This document shows positions 6,988-13,949 of a DNA stretch of 25,012 bases, in pieces. Position 1 is the first letter of the stretch; every line of letters starts with the position of its first letter. A program made the translations under genes and the position numbers. Under the pieces are notes generated by a model that was given only the letters and a program-made list of their open reading frames with translations, was not told where the DNA came from and did not search any database. The stretch comes from JBBDXI01 sp040902425 (GTDB lineage Bacteria; Planctomycetota; Phycisphaerae; Phycisphaerales; UBA1924): NCBI GenBank assembly GCA_040902425.1, contig JBBDXI010000060.1:1-25012 (forward strand). Direction: 5' to 3'.

Positions 6988-8718
6988 TTACACGAGGTTG
7001 ATCAGGGTCTGCATGAGCTCGTCGACGATGCTGATGTAGCGGGCGGCGCCCTGGTACTGGCGCTGGAAGGTGAGGAGGTTGATGGACTCCTCGTCGATGC
7101 TGACGCCGCTGACGGCGGCGCGCTGGGCTTCGAGGCTGTCGCGGACGACGGTGCTGGCCTGGGACTGGGAGCGGGCGCCGTCGGTGGCGAGGCCGACCTG
7201 CTGGGCGGTCTGCTCCCAGTGGCGGGAGAGGGAGACGCCGCCGAGGGCGGTGAGGTTCTGGTCCTGGAGCCCGGCGATGAGCAGGGCGGTGCCGTTCTCG
7301 GCGAAGTCGGTGCCGTTCCAGCGGCCGGCCGCGAGGAGGGCGGGGGTGTCCTTCAGGGCCTGGCTCACGCCGATGTCGGCGCTGGTGGTCCCGGTGAAGT
7401 AGGCGTTGACGCCCAGGACGGCGAGGACGCCGGAGGTGTCATCCTGGAAGGAGAAGGAGAAGCCGGGCTCGGCGTCGATCTTCAGCTTGCCGTCGCCGGT
7501 GATGCTCGCGGTGAGGCCGCCGACGGCGTCGAGCGCGGCCTGGATGTCCTGGAGGCTGGTGTCCTCGCCGAAGCCGGCAGCGCCGGCGCTGGTGCGGCCG
7601 TCGAGGTCGATGTCGATGCGGACGGTGTCGATGGCGCCGCCGGGGCCCTGGACGCGGACGGTGAAGCCGCCGGTGACGGCCCTGAAGGGCAGGGGACTGG
7701 TGGTGGCGTTGGCGGGGTCGTTCAGGGCGCGGGAGCGGTCGGGCGTGGCGAAGCCGAGCGTGCCGGTGCTGGTGAGCAGGCCGGCGCTGGGGCTGCCGGT
7801 GCTGTGGAGCCTGTTGACCTCGAAGATGACCTGCGAGGTGAGGGTGTCGAGCTTCTGGATGACGCCCTGGACGGTGGAGTCGCGGTTGGCCAGGAGCGAG
7901 CCGAGCTCGCCGTGGCGGATGGCCAGCTCCTGCCCGTCCTGGCGGACGCCGATCCGGGCGATGGTCTGGCCGTCGACGGATCGGCGGGTGAGCTCGAGGC
8001 CGCGGGAGACGCCGCCGAGGACGACGGGCGTGGAGCCGACGAGGATGTCGACAGCGCCGCTGGCCTGCTCGACGGTGGCGACGTCGAGGTACTGGCTGAG
8101 CTCGGAGACGAGCTGGTCGCGCTGGTCGCGGAGGGATCCGGCGGTGCCGCCGCCGGCCTCGGCGGTGGCGACCTGGCGGTTGAGGCCGGCGATCTGGGTG
8201 AGCAGGCCGTCGGCGCGCTCGACGCGGACGGCGAGCTGGCGGTCGATGGCCTCGCTCTGGCGGGAGAGGTCGGTGCGGATGCGGCGGATGAAGTCGGCGA
8301 GGCGGGCGCCCTGCTGGACGACGATGGCGTTGGAGCCGGCGCCGTTGGACCGCTCGGACCAGGTGTTCCAGAACTTCGAGAGCTCGCTGGAGAGGTCGTT
8401 CTCGCCGAGCTCGCCGAGGATGTCCTCGATCTGGGAGAGGATGGCGTGGTCCTGGGCGGAGGCGGCCTGGCCGGAGATGCCGGCCCAGAGGCGGCCCTGG
8501 AGGGCCTCATCGACCTTGCGCTGGATGTCGGAGACCTGGACGCCGGTGCCGACGGTGATGCGGCCGGAGGTGTTGGCGCGGGTGGCCAGGAGCATGGCGA
8601 CCTGGCGCGAGTAGCCGGGGGTTGCGGCGTTGGCGAGGTTGTTGCCGGCGACCTGGATCGCCAGCTGGCTGGCGTTCAGGGCGGAGGTGCCGATCTGGAG
8701 GGAGGCGGAGAGGCTCAT
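6988..8718 (-). CDS. flgK: FlgK hook-associated protein 1
   Basis: FlgK is the first hook-filament junction protein, exported by the flagellar secretion system with FlgN as chaperone. The 576-residue product has the family N-terminus: SLQIGTSALNASQLAIQVAG then NNLANAATPGYSRQ. It also has VDEALQGRLW and a coiled-coil segment (about 150-215). The typical C-terminus has SGVSIDEESINLLTFQRQYQ followed by ISIVDELMQTLINLV. Length is close to that of the E. coli protein (~547). The ATG at 8718 has no clear Shine-Dalgarno; it is preceded by a pyrimidine-rich heptamer array. It lies between flgN and flgL, the usual junction-gene arrangement. Confidence 0.96.
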   Translation of the reverse strand: MSLSASLQIGTSALNASQLAIQVAGNNLANAATPGYSRQVAMLLATRANTSGRITVGTGVQVSDIQRKVDEALQGRLWAGISGQAASAQDHAILSQIEDILGELGENDLSSELSKFWNTWSERSNGAGSNAIVVQQGARLADFIRRIRTDLSRQSEAIDRQLAVRVERADGLLTQIAGLNRQVATAEAGGGTAGSLRDQRDQLVSELSQYLDVATVEQASGAVDILVGSTPVVLGGVSRGLELTRRSVDGQTIARIGVRQDGQELAIRHGELGSLLANRDSTVQGVIQKLDTLTSQVIFEVNRLHSTGSPSAGLLTSTGTLGFATPDRSRALNDPANATTSPLPFRAVTGGFTVRVQGPGGAIDTVRIDIDLDGRTSAGAAGFGEDTSLQDIQAALDAVGGLTASITGDGKLKIDAEPGFSFSFQDDTSGVLAVLGVNAYFTGTTSADIGVSQALKDTPALLAAGRWNGTDFAENGTALLIAGLQDQNLTALGGVSLSRHWEQTAQQVGLATDGARSQSQASTVVRDSLEAQRAAVSGVSIDEESINLLTFQRQYQGAARYISIVDELMQTLINLV

Positions 8719-8721
8719 GGG

Positions 8722-8742
8722 GAAAAGCGAAAAGGGAAAATG
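8722..8742. repeat. Heptamer array upstream of flgK
   Basis: Three 7-nt steps (GAAAAGC, GAAAAGG, GAAAATG) abut the flgK start codon, followed by CTGGT as in the fliW array. They occupy the place where a ribosome-binding site would be expected. Confidence 0.65.
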
Positions 8743-8781
8743 CTGGTGGACGGGAGCTTGGGAAGTGCGGGGGGGCGTCGT

Positions 8782-8813
8782 GTCAGCTGGTCAGGTGGTC
8801 AGGTGGTCAGGTC
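8782..8813. repeat. Octamer array overlapping flgN stop
   Basis: Four 8-nt units (GTCAGCTG, GTCAGGTG, GTCAGGTG, GTCAGGTC) run through the flgN stop codon at 8799-8801, so the last flgN codons (LDLTT) are encoded by repeat units. Slippage here would change the FlgN C-terminus. Confidence 0.78.
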
Positions 8814-9290
8814 GAGGCCGCAGGGGGGGGCGGGGGTGGCGTCGGTGCGGCCTCGGGGGCCGTAGACGCCGGGGTTGGTGAGGGCGCGGGCGACCTGCTG
8901 CATCAGGCCATCCATGTGGGCGATGAGGGCGGAGGTGGCGGCGCGGAGGATGCGCTGCTCTTCCTGGATTCGGGCGAGGAGCTCGCGCAGGCGGGCGGCG
9001 ATGGCGGCGATGCGGGCGCGCAGGGGCTCGGGGAAGCGGGCGGCGAGGGAGGTGAGGGTGGGGAGCGCAGCGCCGGGGGCGATCTGCGCGACGAGGCGGC
9101 GGCGCTCGGCGTCGAGGTGGGCGATGTGGCGGGCGGCGTCGGCCTGGCGGCGGGCGGCATCCTCGGCGGCGCGGGCGTCGGCGCGGGAGAGGGCGGCGCG
9201 CTGCTCGCCGGCGAGGGCGAGGAGGTGCTCGTGGGCGGCGACGAGGTCGGCGAGGAGGGGCTCGAGGGCTTGGGTGGGGTCAGCGGACAC
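8799..9290 (-). CDS. flgN: FlgN-like export chaperone
   Basis: This 163-residue, almost entirely helical and Ala/Arg-rich protein is probably the cytoplasmic chaperone for FlgK and FlgL. It starts with GTG at 9290. Visible features are long amphipathic helices (about 5-70 and 88-140) and a C-terminal motif SALIAHMDGLMQQVARAL followed by NPGVYGPRGR, where FlgN proteins typically end in a Tyr-Gly-rich tail. It overlaps the end of flgJ by 11 nt, which implies translational coupling, and is immediately followed by flgK. Sequence similarity within FlgN is low, so the call depends partly on position. Confidence 0.8.
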   Translation of the reverse strand: MSADPTQALEPLLADLVAAHEHLLALAGEQRAALSRADARAAEDAARRQADAARHIAHLDAERRRLVAQIAPGAALPTLTSLAARFPEPLRARIAAIAARLRELLARIQEEQRILRAATSALIAHMDGLMQQVARALTNPGVYGPRGRTDATPAPPCGLDLTT

Positions 9291-9774
9291 GGGGGTGGGT
9301 TTCCTCGAAGAGCACCGGTTGCGCCGCCGAACGGGCGTCTGTTGCGAAGAGGGGAGTCAGGGCGGCGGAGTAACCGGTGGCACGGGCTTCGGTGGCACGG
9401 GGTCCGCCCTTGGCCAGCATCTGCTGTGCCACGCGGTCGACGAGGGGGAAGCTGGAGGCGGCGGTGAGGCGGTGCGCAAGATCGGCATCCATCAGCGCAC
9501 GGAACTGCTTCTCGCCGGGGCCGGGCGCAAAGGGGGGCGCGGCCTGCTCCATCCGGCGGAGCTGGTTGAGCAGGGGCTGGATGAAGGTCTGGGCGACGAA
9601 CTGCTCGGCGGCCTCGCGGGCCTGCTCCCGGGGGGTGGCGCCGGTGCGGGCGGTGGCGCGGCCGAGGGCGTACTGGAAGGTGCGCTGGGAGTCGGAGAGG
9701 GGCGCGCGGCGTGGGCCGCCGGGGGGCGGGGGGGCGGGGATTGTCGCGGGCGTCATCGCGGCGGGGCCATCCAT
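9280..9774 (-). CDS. flgJ: FlgJ-type rod-binding protein
   Basis: This 164-residue protein matches the N-terminal rod-binding domain of FlgJ, which caps and assists assembly of the flagellar rod in the periplasm. It has AAEQFVAQTFIQPLLNQLR (about 55-73) and FRALMDADLAHRL followed by LVDRVAQQML (about 91-120), the two helices typical of the family. The C-terminal muramidase domain of enterobacterial FlgJ is absent, as in many phyla. The N-terminus is Pro-rich. The ATG at 9774 is 2 nt past the flgI stop, with AGGGA 6 nt upstream; a second Met at residue 7 is an alternative start. A 12-nt direct repeat CGGTGGCACGGG (9375-9386 and 9390-9401) lies inside the gene. Confidence 0.83.
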   Translation of the reverse strand: MDGPAAMTPATIPAPPPPGGPRRAPLSDSQRTFQYALGRATARTGATPREQAREAAEQFVAQTFIQPLLNQLRRMEQAAPPFAPGPGEKQFRALMDADLAHRLTAASSFPLVDRVAQQMLAKGGPRATEARATGYSAALTPLFATDARSAAQPVLFEETHPRVR

Positions 9775-9776
9775 GG

Positions 9777-10868
9777 CTATTCCCTGACCACGCGGGCGTG
9801 GAGCTTGCCGGTCTTTTCGAGCATTTCGAGGATGCCGATCTGGTCGGAAACGGGGACCTTGAGCTGGTTGAAGGCGTTGAGGAGGTCCTGGAGGCGGGCG
9901 CGGTCGGAGTCCTTGGCGCCGGGGGCGACGCCAACCCAGGTGGCGGTCTCGAAGGCGGGGTTGTCGGGGGTGGGCGTGGGCGGGGGCGTGGTGGTGGTGA
10001 TCGTCAGGTCCTGCGAGGTGATGGCGACGGGGCTGATCTCGACATCGCCGGTGACGACGATGCGGCCCGCGGCCTGGTTGTAGATGACCTGGGCGGGGAG
10101 CTTGAGGAGGGAGATGTTGATGGGGGTGGAGAGGACATCGCCGACGAACGCGGCGGTGTTGGCCCGCTCGACGGGGGGGATGTCGATGCGGATGGTGCGG
10201 TCGTCGATGACGGTGGCGACCTGGGGGAGGCCGGCGAGGCCCTTGCCGGTCTTGCCGTAGATGCTCTGGGTGATGGTGCCGGCGACCTCGCTGGCCGCGG
10301 CCCAGCCGGCGTAGGGGGGGCGGAGGATGAGGGTGAAGGAGTCGCGGACATCGCCGGTGACGATGTCGCGGATGAGGCGGGCGCCGCCGCGGACGCGGGC
10401 GCGGGTGGGGTAGCGGTCATCGTCGATAATCAGCTCGCCCTCGGCGATGGCGAAGACGGGGTCGTCGGGGTAGGGGCCCTGGAGGGCGGCGAGGTAGAGG
10501 GTTCCGCCGGCGAGGCTCTTGGCGGAGAGGGTGGTCTGGACGGAGACGTCGAAGCGGTCGCCGGTGCGGCCGCCGCCCTCGGGGATGCGGCACATGACGG
10601 AGACCAGGGCGACGGAAGTGGCCTTGGCGACATCCTCGATCATGACGGGGTTGCCGTTGTTGGCGTAGACCTGCCGGAGGGGGCGGGCGAGGGCGAGTTC
10701 CTTGCCGGAGTCGCCGGATTTGCCGAGGCCGACGACGAGGGCGGTGCCGCGGAGGACGGTCTCGGACTGGCCCTGGATGCGGGCGATCTCGTGGACGGTG
10801 GTGTCGGCCGCGGATTGCGCGGCGAGCGCAAGGATGGCGGCGAGGAATGCGCGGACGGGGGGACGCAT
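9777..10868 (-). CDS. flgI: FlgI flagellar P-ring protein
   Basis: FlgI forms the periplasmic P ring, the bushing around the rod in the peptidoglycan layer. The 363-residue product matches family length. A signal peptide is visible (MRPPVRAFLAAILALAAQSA, about 1-21). Then come VHEIARIQGQ, GTALVVGLGKSGDSG and VMCRIPEGGG, aligned with the family's GLVVGL-GTGD region. The C-terminus has LQDLLNAFNQLKVPVSDQIG followed by ILEMLEKTGKLHA. No Shine-Dalgarno is evident before the ATG at 10868, and a sigma-54-like element would start transcription about one base upstream. It is the first gene of the flagellar block here, though more flagellar genes could lie elsewhere. Confidence 0.95.
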   Translation of the reverse strand: MRPPVRAFLAAILALAAQSAADTTVHEIARIQGQSETVLRGTALVVGLGKSGDSGKELALARPLRQVYANNGNPVMIEDVAKATSVALVSVMCRIPEGGGRTGDRFDVSVQTTLSAKSLAGGTLYLAALQGPYPDDPVFAIAEGELIIDDDRYPTRARVRGGARLIRDIVTGDVRDSFTLILRPPYAGWAAASEVAGTITQSIYGKTGKGLAGLPQVATVIDDRTIRIDIPPVERANTAAFVGDVLSTPINISLLKLPAQVIYNQAAGRIVVTGDVEISPVAITSQDLTITTTTPPPTPTPDNPAFETATWVGVAPGAKDSDRARLQDLLNAFNQLKVPVSDQIGILEMLEKTGKLHARVVRE

Positions 10869-10878
10869 GGCTGGCTCG

Positions 10879-10896
10879 TCGCGAAGGGCGTGCCAA
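10879..10896 (-). promoter_or_regulatory. Sigma-54-like promoter for flgI
   Basis: The minus strand reads TTGGCACGCCCTTCGC (10896-10881). It has a perfect -24 box (TTGGCACG) and the -12 GC at the required 10-nt distance from GG, with TCGC in place of TTGC. The predicted start would be around 10869, at the flgI ATG. Sigma-54 control of flagellar middle genes is common. A caveat is that GGCACG words also occur in the dispersed palindromes of this window. Confidence 0.48.
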
Positions 10897-10911
10897 GAAG
10901 AGGCGTACGCG

Positions 10912-10946
10912 GAGGTCGCTGAGTGGACGCGGAGGGCGCGGAGAGG
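10912..10946. repeat. GCGGAG-word repeat upstream of flgI
   Basis: It contains GCGGAGGGCGCGGAG (10929-10943), a 15-nt string found identically inside astD (14461-14475), with a related array at 19753-19768. The 170-bp gap 10869-11038 otherwise holds the sigma-54-like element and GAAGAG-rich sequence. Confidence 0.7.
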
Positions 10947-11038
10947 ACTGAAGAGGTGAAGAGGGGAGCGGGTGAAGAGTGAACGGCTGAGCGCGGGTGC
11001 AGGGATCGGGTCGTCGGCGATTGCTGGTAGAGCGGGCT

Positions 11039-11275
11039 ATGGCCTCACCCATCCGATGCTGGTCGTGCGGGTACGACGTGAGCGGCCGGCGGCTGGGCGA
11101 GCCCTGCCCGGAGTGCGGGCGGCAGATTGTGTATGAGCGCGAGGTGCTGGATCACCAGGCCGCGGCGTGGCGGCGGTCGCGGTTTCTGAGCGTGTGCGTC
11201 GTGATCGGCGGGATCGTCGTCCTGAACAGCGGCTGCTCGATGACGCTCGCCTACTGCCGCGTTCTTCCCGTCTGA
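11039..11275 (+). CDS. Zinc-ribbon membrane microprotein
   Basis: This 78-residue protein has an N-terminal zinc ribbon, C7-x2-C10-GYD ... C23-PEC26-G, of a type frequent in planctomycete small membrane proteins. It is followed by a basic stretch and one hydrophobic segment (about 47-70) that likely spans the membrane. No function is known to me. The ATG at 11039 puts the protein start directly at the ribbon; 14 additional codons upstream would add a basic non-conserved-looking stretch. Its 3' end overlaps the ureohydrolase gene on the other strand by 25 bp. The four cysteines all being present argues it is a real gene despite its size. Confidence 0.7.
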   Translation: MASPIRCWSCGYDVSGRRLGEPCPECGRQIVYEREVLDHQAAAWRRSRFLSVCVVIGGIVVLNSGCSMTLAYCRVLPV

Positions 11276-12243
11276 CCGGCCGCGTCGAGGCAGAGGACCT
11301 CGAAGATGATGTGGGCGGCGAGGAGGGCGGTGATGCCGGCGGGGTCGCGGTCGGGGAGGACCTCGACGATGTCCGCGCCGACGAGGTTGGCGCCTTTGAG
11401 GGAGCGCAGGAGGGTGAGGGCCTCGGCGGAGGTGAGGCCGCCGATGCTGGGGGTGCCGGTGCCGGGGGCGTAGGCGGGGTCGATGCAGTCGATGTCGAAG
11501 GTGAGGTAGGTCTCGGCGCCCTGGAGCTGGGCGATGAAAGCCTGGACCTCCTCGCGCCCGTCGCGAACGCTGGCGCGGTATTGCTCGCAGGTGAGGAGGG
11601 TGATCCCGTGGTCGCGGGCGAACTTCAGGTCGTCGGCGGAGTTGAGGGGGCCCTTGATGCCGACGGAGAGCATGCGGCGGGGGTCGATGAGGCCATCCTC
11701 CACGGCGCGGATGAAGACGGAGGCGTGGGACCACTTCTCGCCGAAGACCTGGTCCACGGTGTCGAGGTGGCTGTCGAAGTGGAGCAGGGCCAGGCCACCC
11801 TTGGGCTGGCCGCGGCGTTCCCAGGTGGCGCGGATGTTGGCGTAGGCGATGGAGTGGTCGCCGCCGACGGCGAAGAGCTTGGTGGCCTTGGGCTCGCCGA
11901 GGGTGAGGGCGAAGGCGGCGACGGCGTCGAGGGTGGCCTTGAGGTTGAAGGGCTGGACGGGGGCATCGCCGGCGTCGGCGAGGCTGAGGAGGGCGGGGAG
12001 GGTGAGGTCGTGCTCGGGGGAGTAGGGCTTGACGTACTGGGATTCCTCGCGGATGGCGCGGGGGCCGAAGCGGGCGCCGGGGCGGTAGGTGACGCCGGAG
12101 TCGTAGGGGACGCCGTAGAGGGCCCAGTCGGCGGGGGCGTTCTCAGGGAGAACGTCTTCGAGGCGGGGGTAGCGGCAGAAGGTGCAGTGGCCGGCGAAGC
12201 GCGGGGAGCGGCGGGGGTCGGGGAGGATGGTGCGGCGGGGCAT
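11251..12243 (-). CDS. Agmatinase-family ureohydrolase
   Basis: This 330-residue manganese-dependent enzyme of the arginase/agmatinase fold hydrolyses a guanidino group to release urea. Metal-ligand motifs are complete: GGDH (H130), D157-S-H159-L-D161 and D250-I-D252. Context motifs GVPYDSGVTYRPGARFGPRA and DIDCIDPAYAPGTGTP are of the agmatinase (SpeB)/guanidinobutyrase type; arginases usually have DAHAD and DVDGLDP. The N-terminal TFCRYPRLEDV also fits agmatinases. Substrate cannot be fixed from motifs: agmatine, guanidinobutyrate or, less likely, arginine. The ATG at 12243 has no Shine-Dalgarno but has TACACT 6 nt upstream, suggesting a leaderless mRNA. It is 1.7 kb from the arginine succinyl cluster, hinting at a role in arginine breakdown. 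Confidence 0.9.
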   Translation of the reverse strand: MPRRTILPDPRRSPRFAGHCTFCRYPRLEDVLPENAPADWALYGVPYDSGVTYRPGARFGPRAIREESQYVKPYSPEHDLTLPALLSLADAGDAPVQPFNLKATLDAVAAFALTLGEPKATKLFAVGGDHSIAYANIRATWERRGQPKGGLALLHFDSHLDTVDQVFGEKWSHASVFIRAVEDGLIDPRRMLSVGIKGPLNSADDLKFARDHGITLLTCEQYRASVRDGREEVQAFIAQLQGAETYLTFDIDCIDPAYAPGTGTPSIGGLTSAEALTLLRSLKGANLVGADIVEVLPDRDPAGITALLAAHIIFEVLCLDAAGQTGRTRQ

Positions 12244-12249
12244 GGGGGG

Positions 12250-12298
12250 AGTGTACCGGCGGGCGGCGGGTGACCGGCGGTGCGCCCGCCGGTATGCT
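12250..12298. promoter_or_regulatory. Divergent promoter region with 12-bp inverted repeat
   Basis: TACCGGCGGGCG (12254-12265) and its exact reverse complement (12283-12294) flank 17 bp. On the plus strand TATGCT (12293-12298) is preceded at 17 nt by GTGACC (12270-12275), a passable -10/-35 pair for the membrane-protein gene. On the minus strand TACACT (12255-12250) lies 6 nt before the ureohydrolase ATG. Each arm ends in one -10 box, so a dimeric regulator bound here could control both genes. Confidence 0.45.
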
Positions 12299-12328
12299 GG
12301 CCCGGGGCGGCGCGCGGAGAGCATCCAC

Positions 12329-13198
12329 ATGAGCCAGGCGATGAGCGCTGTGCCGCCGGTCCCGCCGCCCGAGCAGGGCGCGGCGGCGTACTCGTTCGGG
12401 GAGGCGTTCTCGCTGGGGTGGCGCGCGTTCACGGCGAACTACGGGCCGCTGCTGCTGGTGTCGTTCGTGGGGATGGTGATCTCCATCGGCGTGAGCCTGG
12501 CGCAGAACCTGATCGACAGGGCCATCGGCGTGCCGGGACTGCTGTCGCTGCCGATCTCGCTGCTGTTCTCGGCGCAGCTGACGGCGGGGATGATGTACGC
12601 GGGGGTGCGGGCGGCGCGTGGGGAGCGGGTGGGACTGGAGCACCTGTTCCGCGGGTTCTCCGGGGCGCGCCCGTACTGGCCGCTGGCGGGGGTGCAGGGG
12701 CTGGTGATGCTGGTGATGCTGGTGTGCATGCTGCCGGGCTTGCTGGTGCTGGCGGTCTCGATCGGGGCGGGCGCTGGGCCGGGAGCGGCGGTGGCGGCGC
12801 TGCTGCTGTGCATGCTGCCGGCGATGTATTTCTCGTCGCGGTTCTTCATGTCGGCGATGGTCGCGGTGGATGAGCGGGGCGGGCTGCCGGGGCCGATCGA
12901 GGCGATGCGGGCGAGCTGGGGGATGACGGGGGAACTGCGGTGGCTGTCGCTGATCGGGCTGGGGCTGGTGCTGGGGCTGATCGCGCTCGCATCGGCGCTG
13001 GCGCTGCTGCTGCCGCTGCTGTTCTTCGCGATGCCGCTGATCGTCGCGGTTTGGGGGGCGGCGTATGTGCTGCTGGCGGGGGAGTCGGGGGCGGTCGGGG
13101 CGGGGGCGGCGGGGGCGGCGTGGGCGGATGCCGTTCTGCCCGTCGTGCGGGGGGCCGACGGGGCTGTGATGAGGGGGAGAGGCTCAAGGGGCGGGTGA
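12329..13198 (+). CDS. Polytopic membrane protein of unknown function
   Basis: This 289-residue protein has about six hydrophobic segments (near 38-62, 70-92, 128-150, 158-180, and two in 208-252). The N-terminus SFGEAFSLGWRAFTANYGPL resembles the start of bacterial membrane proteins of the DUF975-like or glycerophosphodiesterase-membrane-domain type, but I cannot assign a family firmly. The C-terminus is Gly/Ala-rich and probably disordered. The ATG at 12329 is preceded by GGAGA 9 nt upstream; an earlier in-frame ATG would add a basic stretch overlapping the ureohydrolase gene. It ends 15 bp inside the convergent gene on the minus strand. Confidence 0.78.
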   Translation: MSQAMSAVPPVPPPEQGAAAYSFGEAFSLGWRAFTANYGPLLLVSFVGMVISIGVSLAQNLIDRAIGVPGLLSLPISLLFSAQLTAGMMYAGVRAARGERVGLEHLFRGFSGARPYWPLAGVQGLVMLVMLVCMLPGLLVLAVSIGAGAGPGAAVAALLLCMLPAMYFSSRFFMSAMVAVDERGGLPGPIEAMRASWGMTGELRWLSLIGLGLVLGLIALASALALLLPLLFFAMPLIVAVWGAAYVLLAGESGAVGAGAAGAAWADAVLPVVRGADGAVMRGRGSRGG

Positions 13199-13549
13199 GC
13201 GGGGCGCTGCGGGGGTAATGGGCGTGCCGCACTCGGGGCACTTGTCGGCGGTGAGCGAGGAGAGGTCATAGCCGCAGCAGGCGCAGTGGCCGCGGACGTC
13301 GCGGAGGCAGCGGGCGATGAGGCGCTCGGCGCCGAGGAGGAGGTAGAGGCCGAAGGCGAGCTGGGCCGCGGTGCCGAGCACGCCGGGCACCCACTGAATG
13401 AAATACATGGGCTGGAACTGCGTGAGCTGGCTGTCGAACGCGAGGGCCACGATGGTGCCGACCTGCCAGATCAACGAGGGGAGTGCCATTCCCAGGAGCA
13501 GCAGCCCGATCGCCCGAACGACGAGCTTGAACCAGGCGTAGTCGCTCAT
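13184..13549 (-). CDS. Small membrane protein with C-terminal zinc ribbon
   Basis: This 121-residue protein has two likely membrane segments (about 9-38 and 49-74) followed by a cytoplasmic zinc ribbon, C89-x2-C92-GYDL ... C104-PEC107-G, like that of the protein at 11039-11275 but at the opposite end. Function unknown. Its ATG overlaps the stop codon of the upstream gene (ATGA at 13549-13546), so the two are translationally coupled. Its 3' end overlaps the convergent membrane-protein gene by 15 bp. Confidence 0.8.
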   Translation of the reverse strand: MSDYAWFKLVVRAIGLLLLGMALPSLIWQVGTIVALAFDSQLTQFQPMYFIQWVPGVLGTAAQLAFGLYLLLGAERLIARCLRDVRGHCACCGYDLSSLTADKCPECGTPITPAAPRSPAP

Positions 13550-13854
13550 CGCGCGAGTCTCCGTGTGAGCGTGCGTGTCACGCTGCCCGCCCCGCGCCAC
13601 AGGTAGACCGAAGCGGCGAGGGCGAGCAGCAGGGGCCCGCTTTCGGCGAACCACGCCAGAAGTCTGGGGAGCGAGATCGAGCGGAGAAGGCCCGGACCAT
13701 CCCAGCCGAGGAGGGCGGTGCGGAAGTCGGCGTGGGCCAGGGCGTGACCGGTTGCGCTGGCAACGACGGTCATGCTGATCCCGAAGAGGAGAATGGCGGT
13801 AGCGCGGATGGCGAGGCCGATCCGGACGGCGCGGCGTTCGGGGGAGAGAACCAC
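13546..13854 (-). CDS. Small two-TM membrane protein
   Basis: This 102-residue protein has two hydrophobic segments (about 12-33 and 68-90) and basic ends. I recognise no family. It starts with GTG at 13854 and lacks a Shine-Dalgarno; TAAGCT (13869-13864) lies 9 nt upstream, compatible with a leaderless transcript. It overlaps the next gene by 4 bp, so the pair is probably expressed together and may act as one membrane unit. Confidence 0.65.
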   Translation of the reverse strand: MVLSPERRAVRIGLAIRATAILLFGISMTVVASATGHALAHADFRTALLGWDGPGLLRSISLPRLLAWFAESGPLLLALAASVYLWRGAGSVTRTLTRRLAR

Positions 13855-13898
13855 GATCCACGCAGCTTACCGCGGGGATGGGGAGCGCCGCAGCGGGG

Positions 13899-13925
13899 GA
13901 GCCCGGGGCGGGGACGCCCCGGCTC
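13899..13925. repeat. GC palindrome downstream of astD
   Basis: CCGGGGCG and CGCCCCGG (13903-13910 with 13915-13922) form 8 bp around GGGA. The outer GAG/CTC extends the stem to 11 bp with one bulged base. It lies 25 bp beyond the astD stop codon. No U-tract follows on the minus strand, so termination is uncertain. The core GCGGGGACGC recurs at 20998-21015. Confidence 0.7.
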
Positions 13926-13949
13926 ACTGAATGGGGAACGGGGCGACGC

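Noticed and set aside
4718..7039. Long plus-strand open frame opposite flgL (773 codons)
   Set aside because: Its translation is Gly/Ala/Glu/Asp-rich low complexity, typical of the antisense of a high-GC gene. FlgL on the other strand has family motifs at both ends.
6958..8865. Long plus-strand open frame opposite flgK (635 codons)
   Set aside because: Antisense shadow in high-GC DNA with no recognisable domain.
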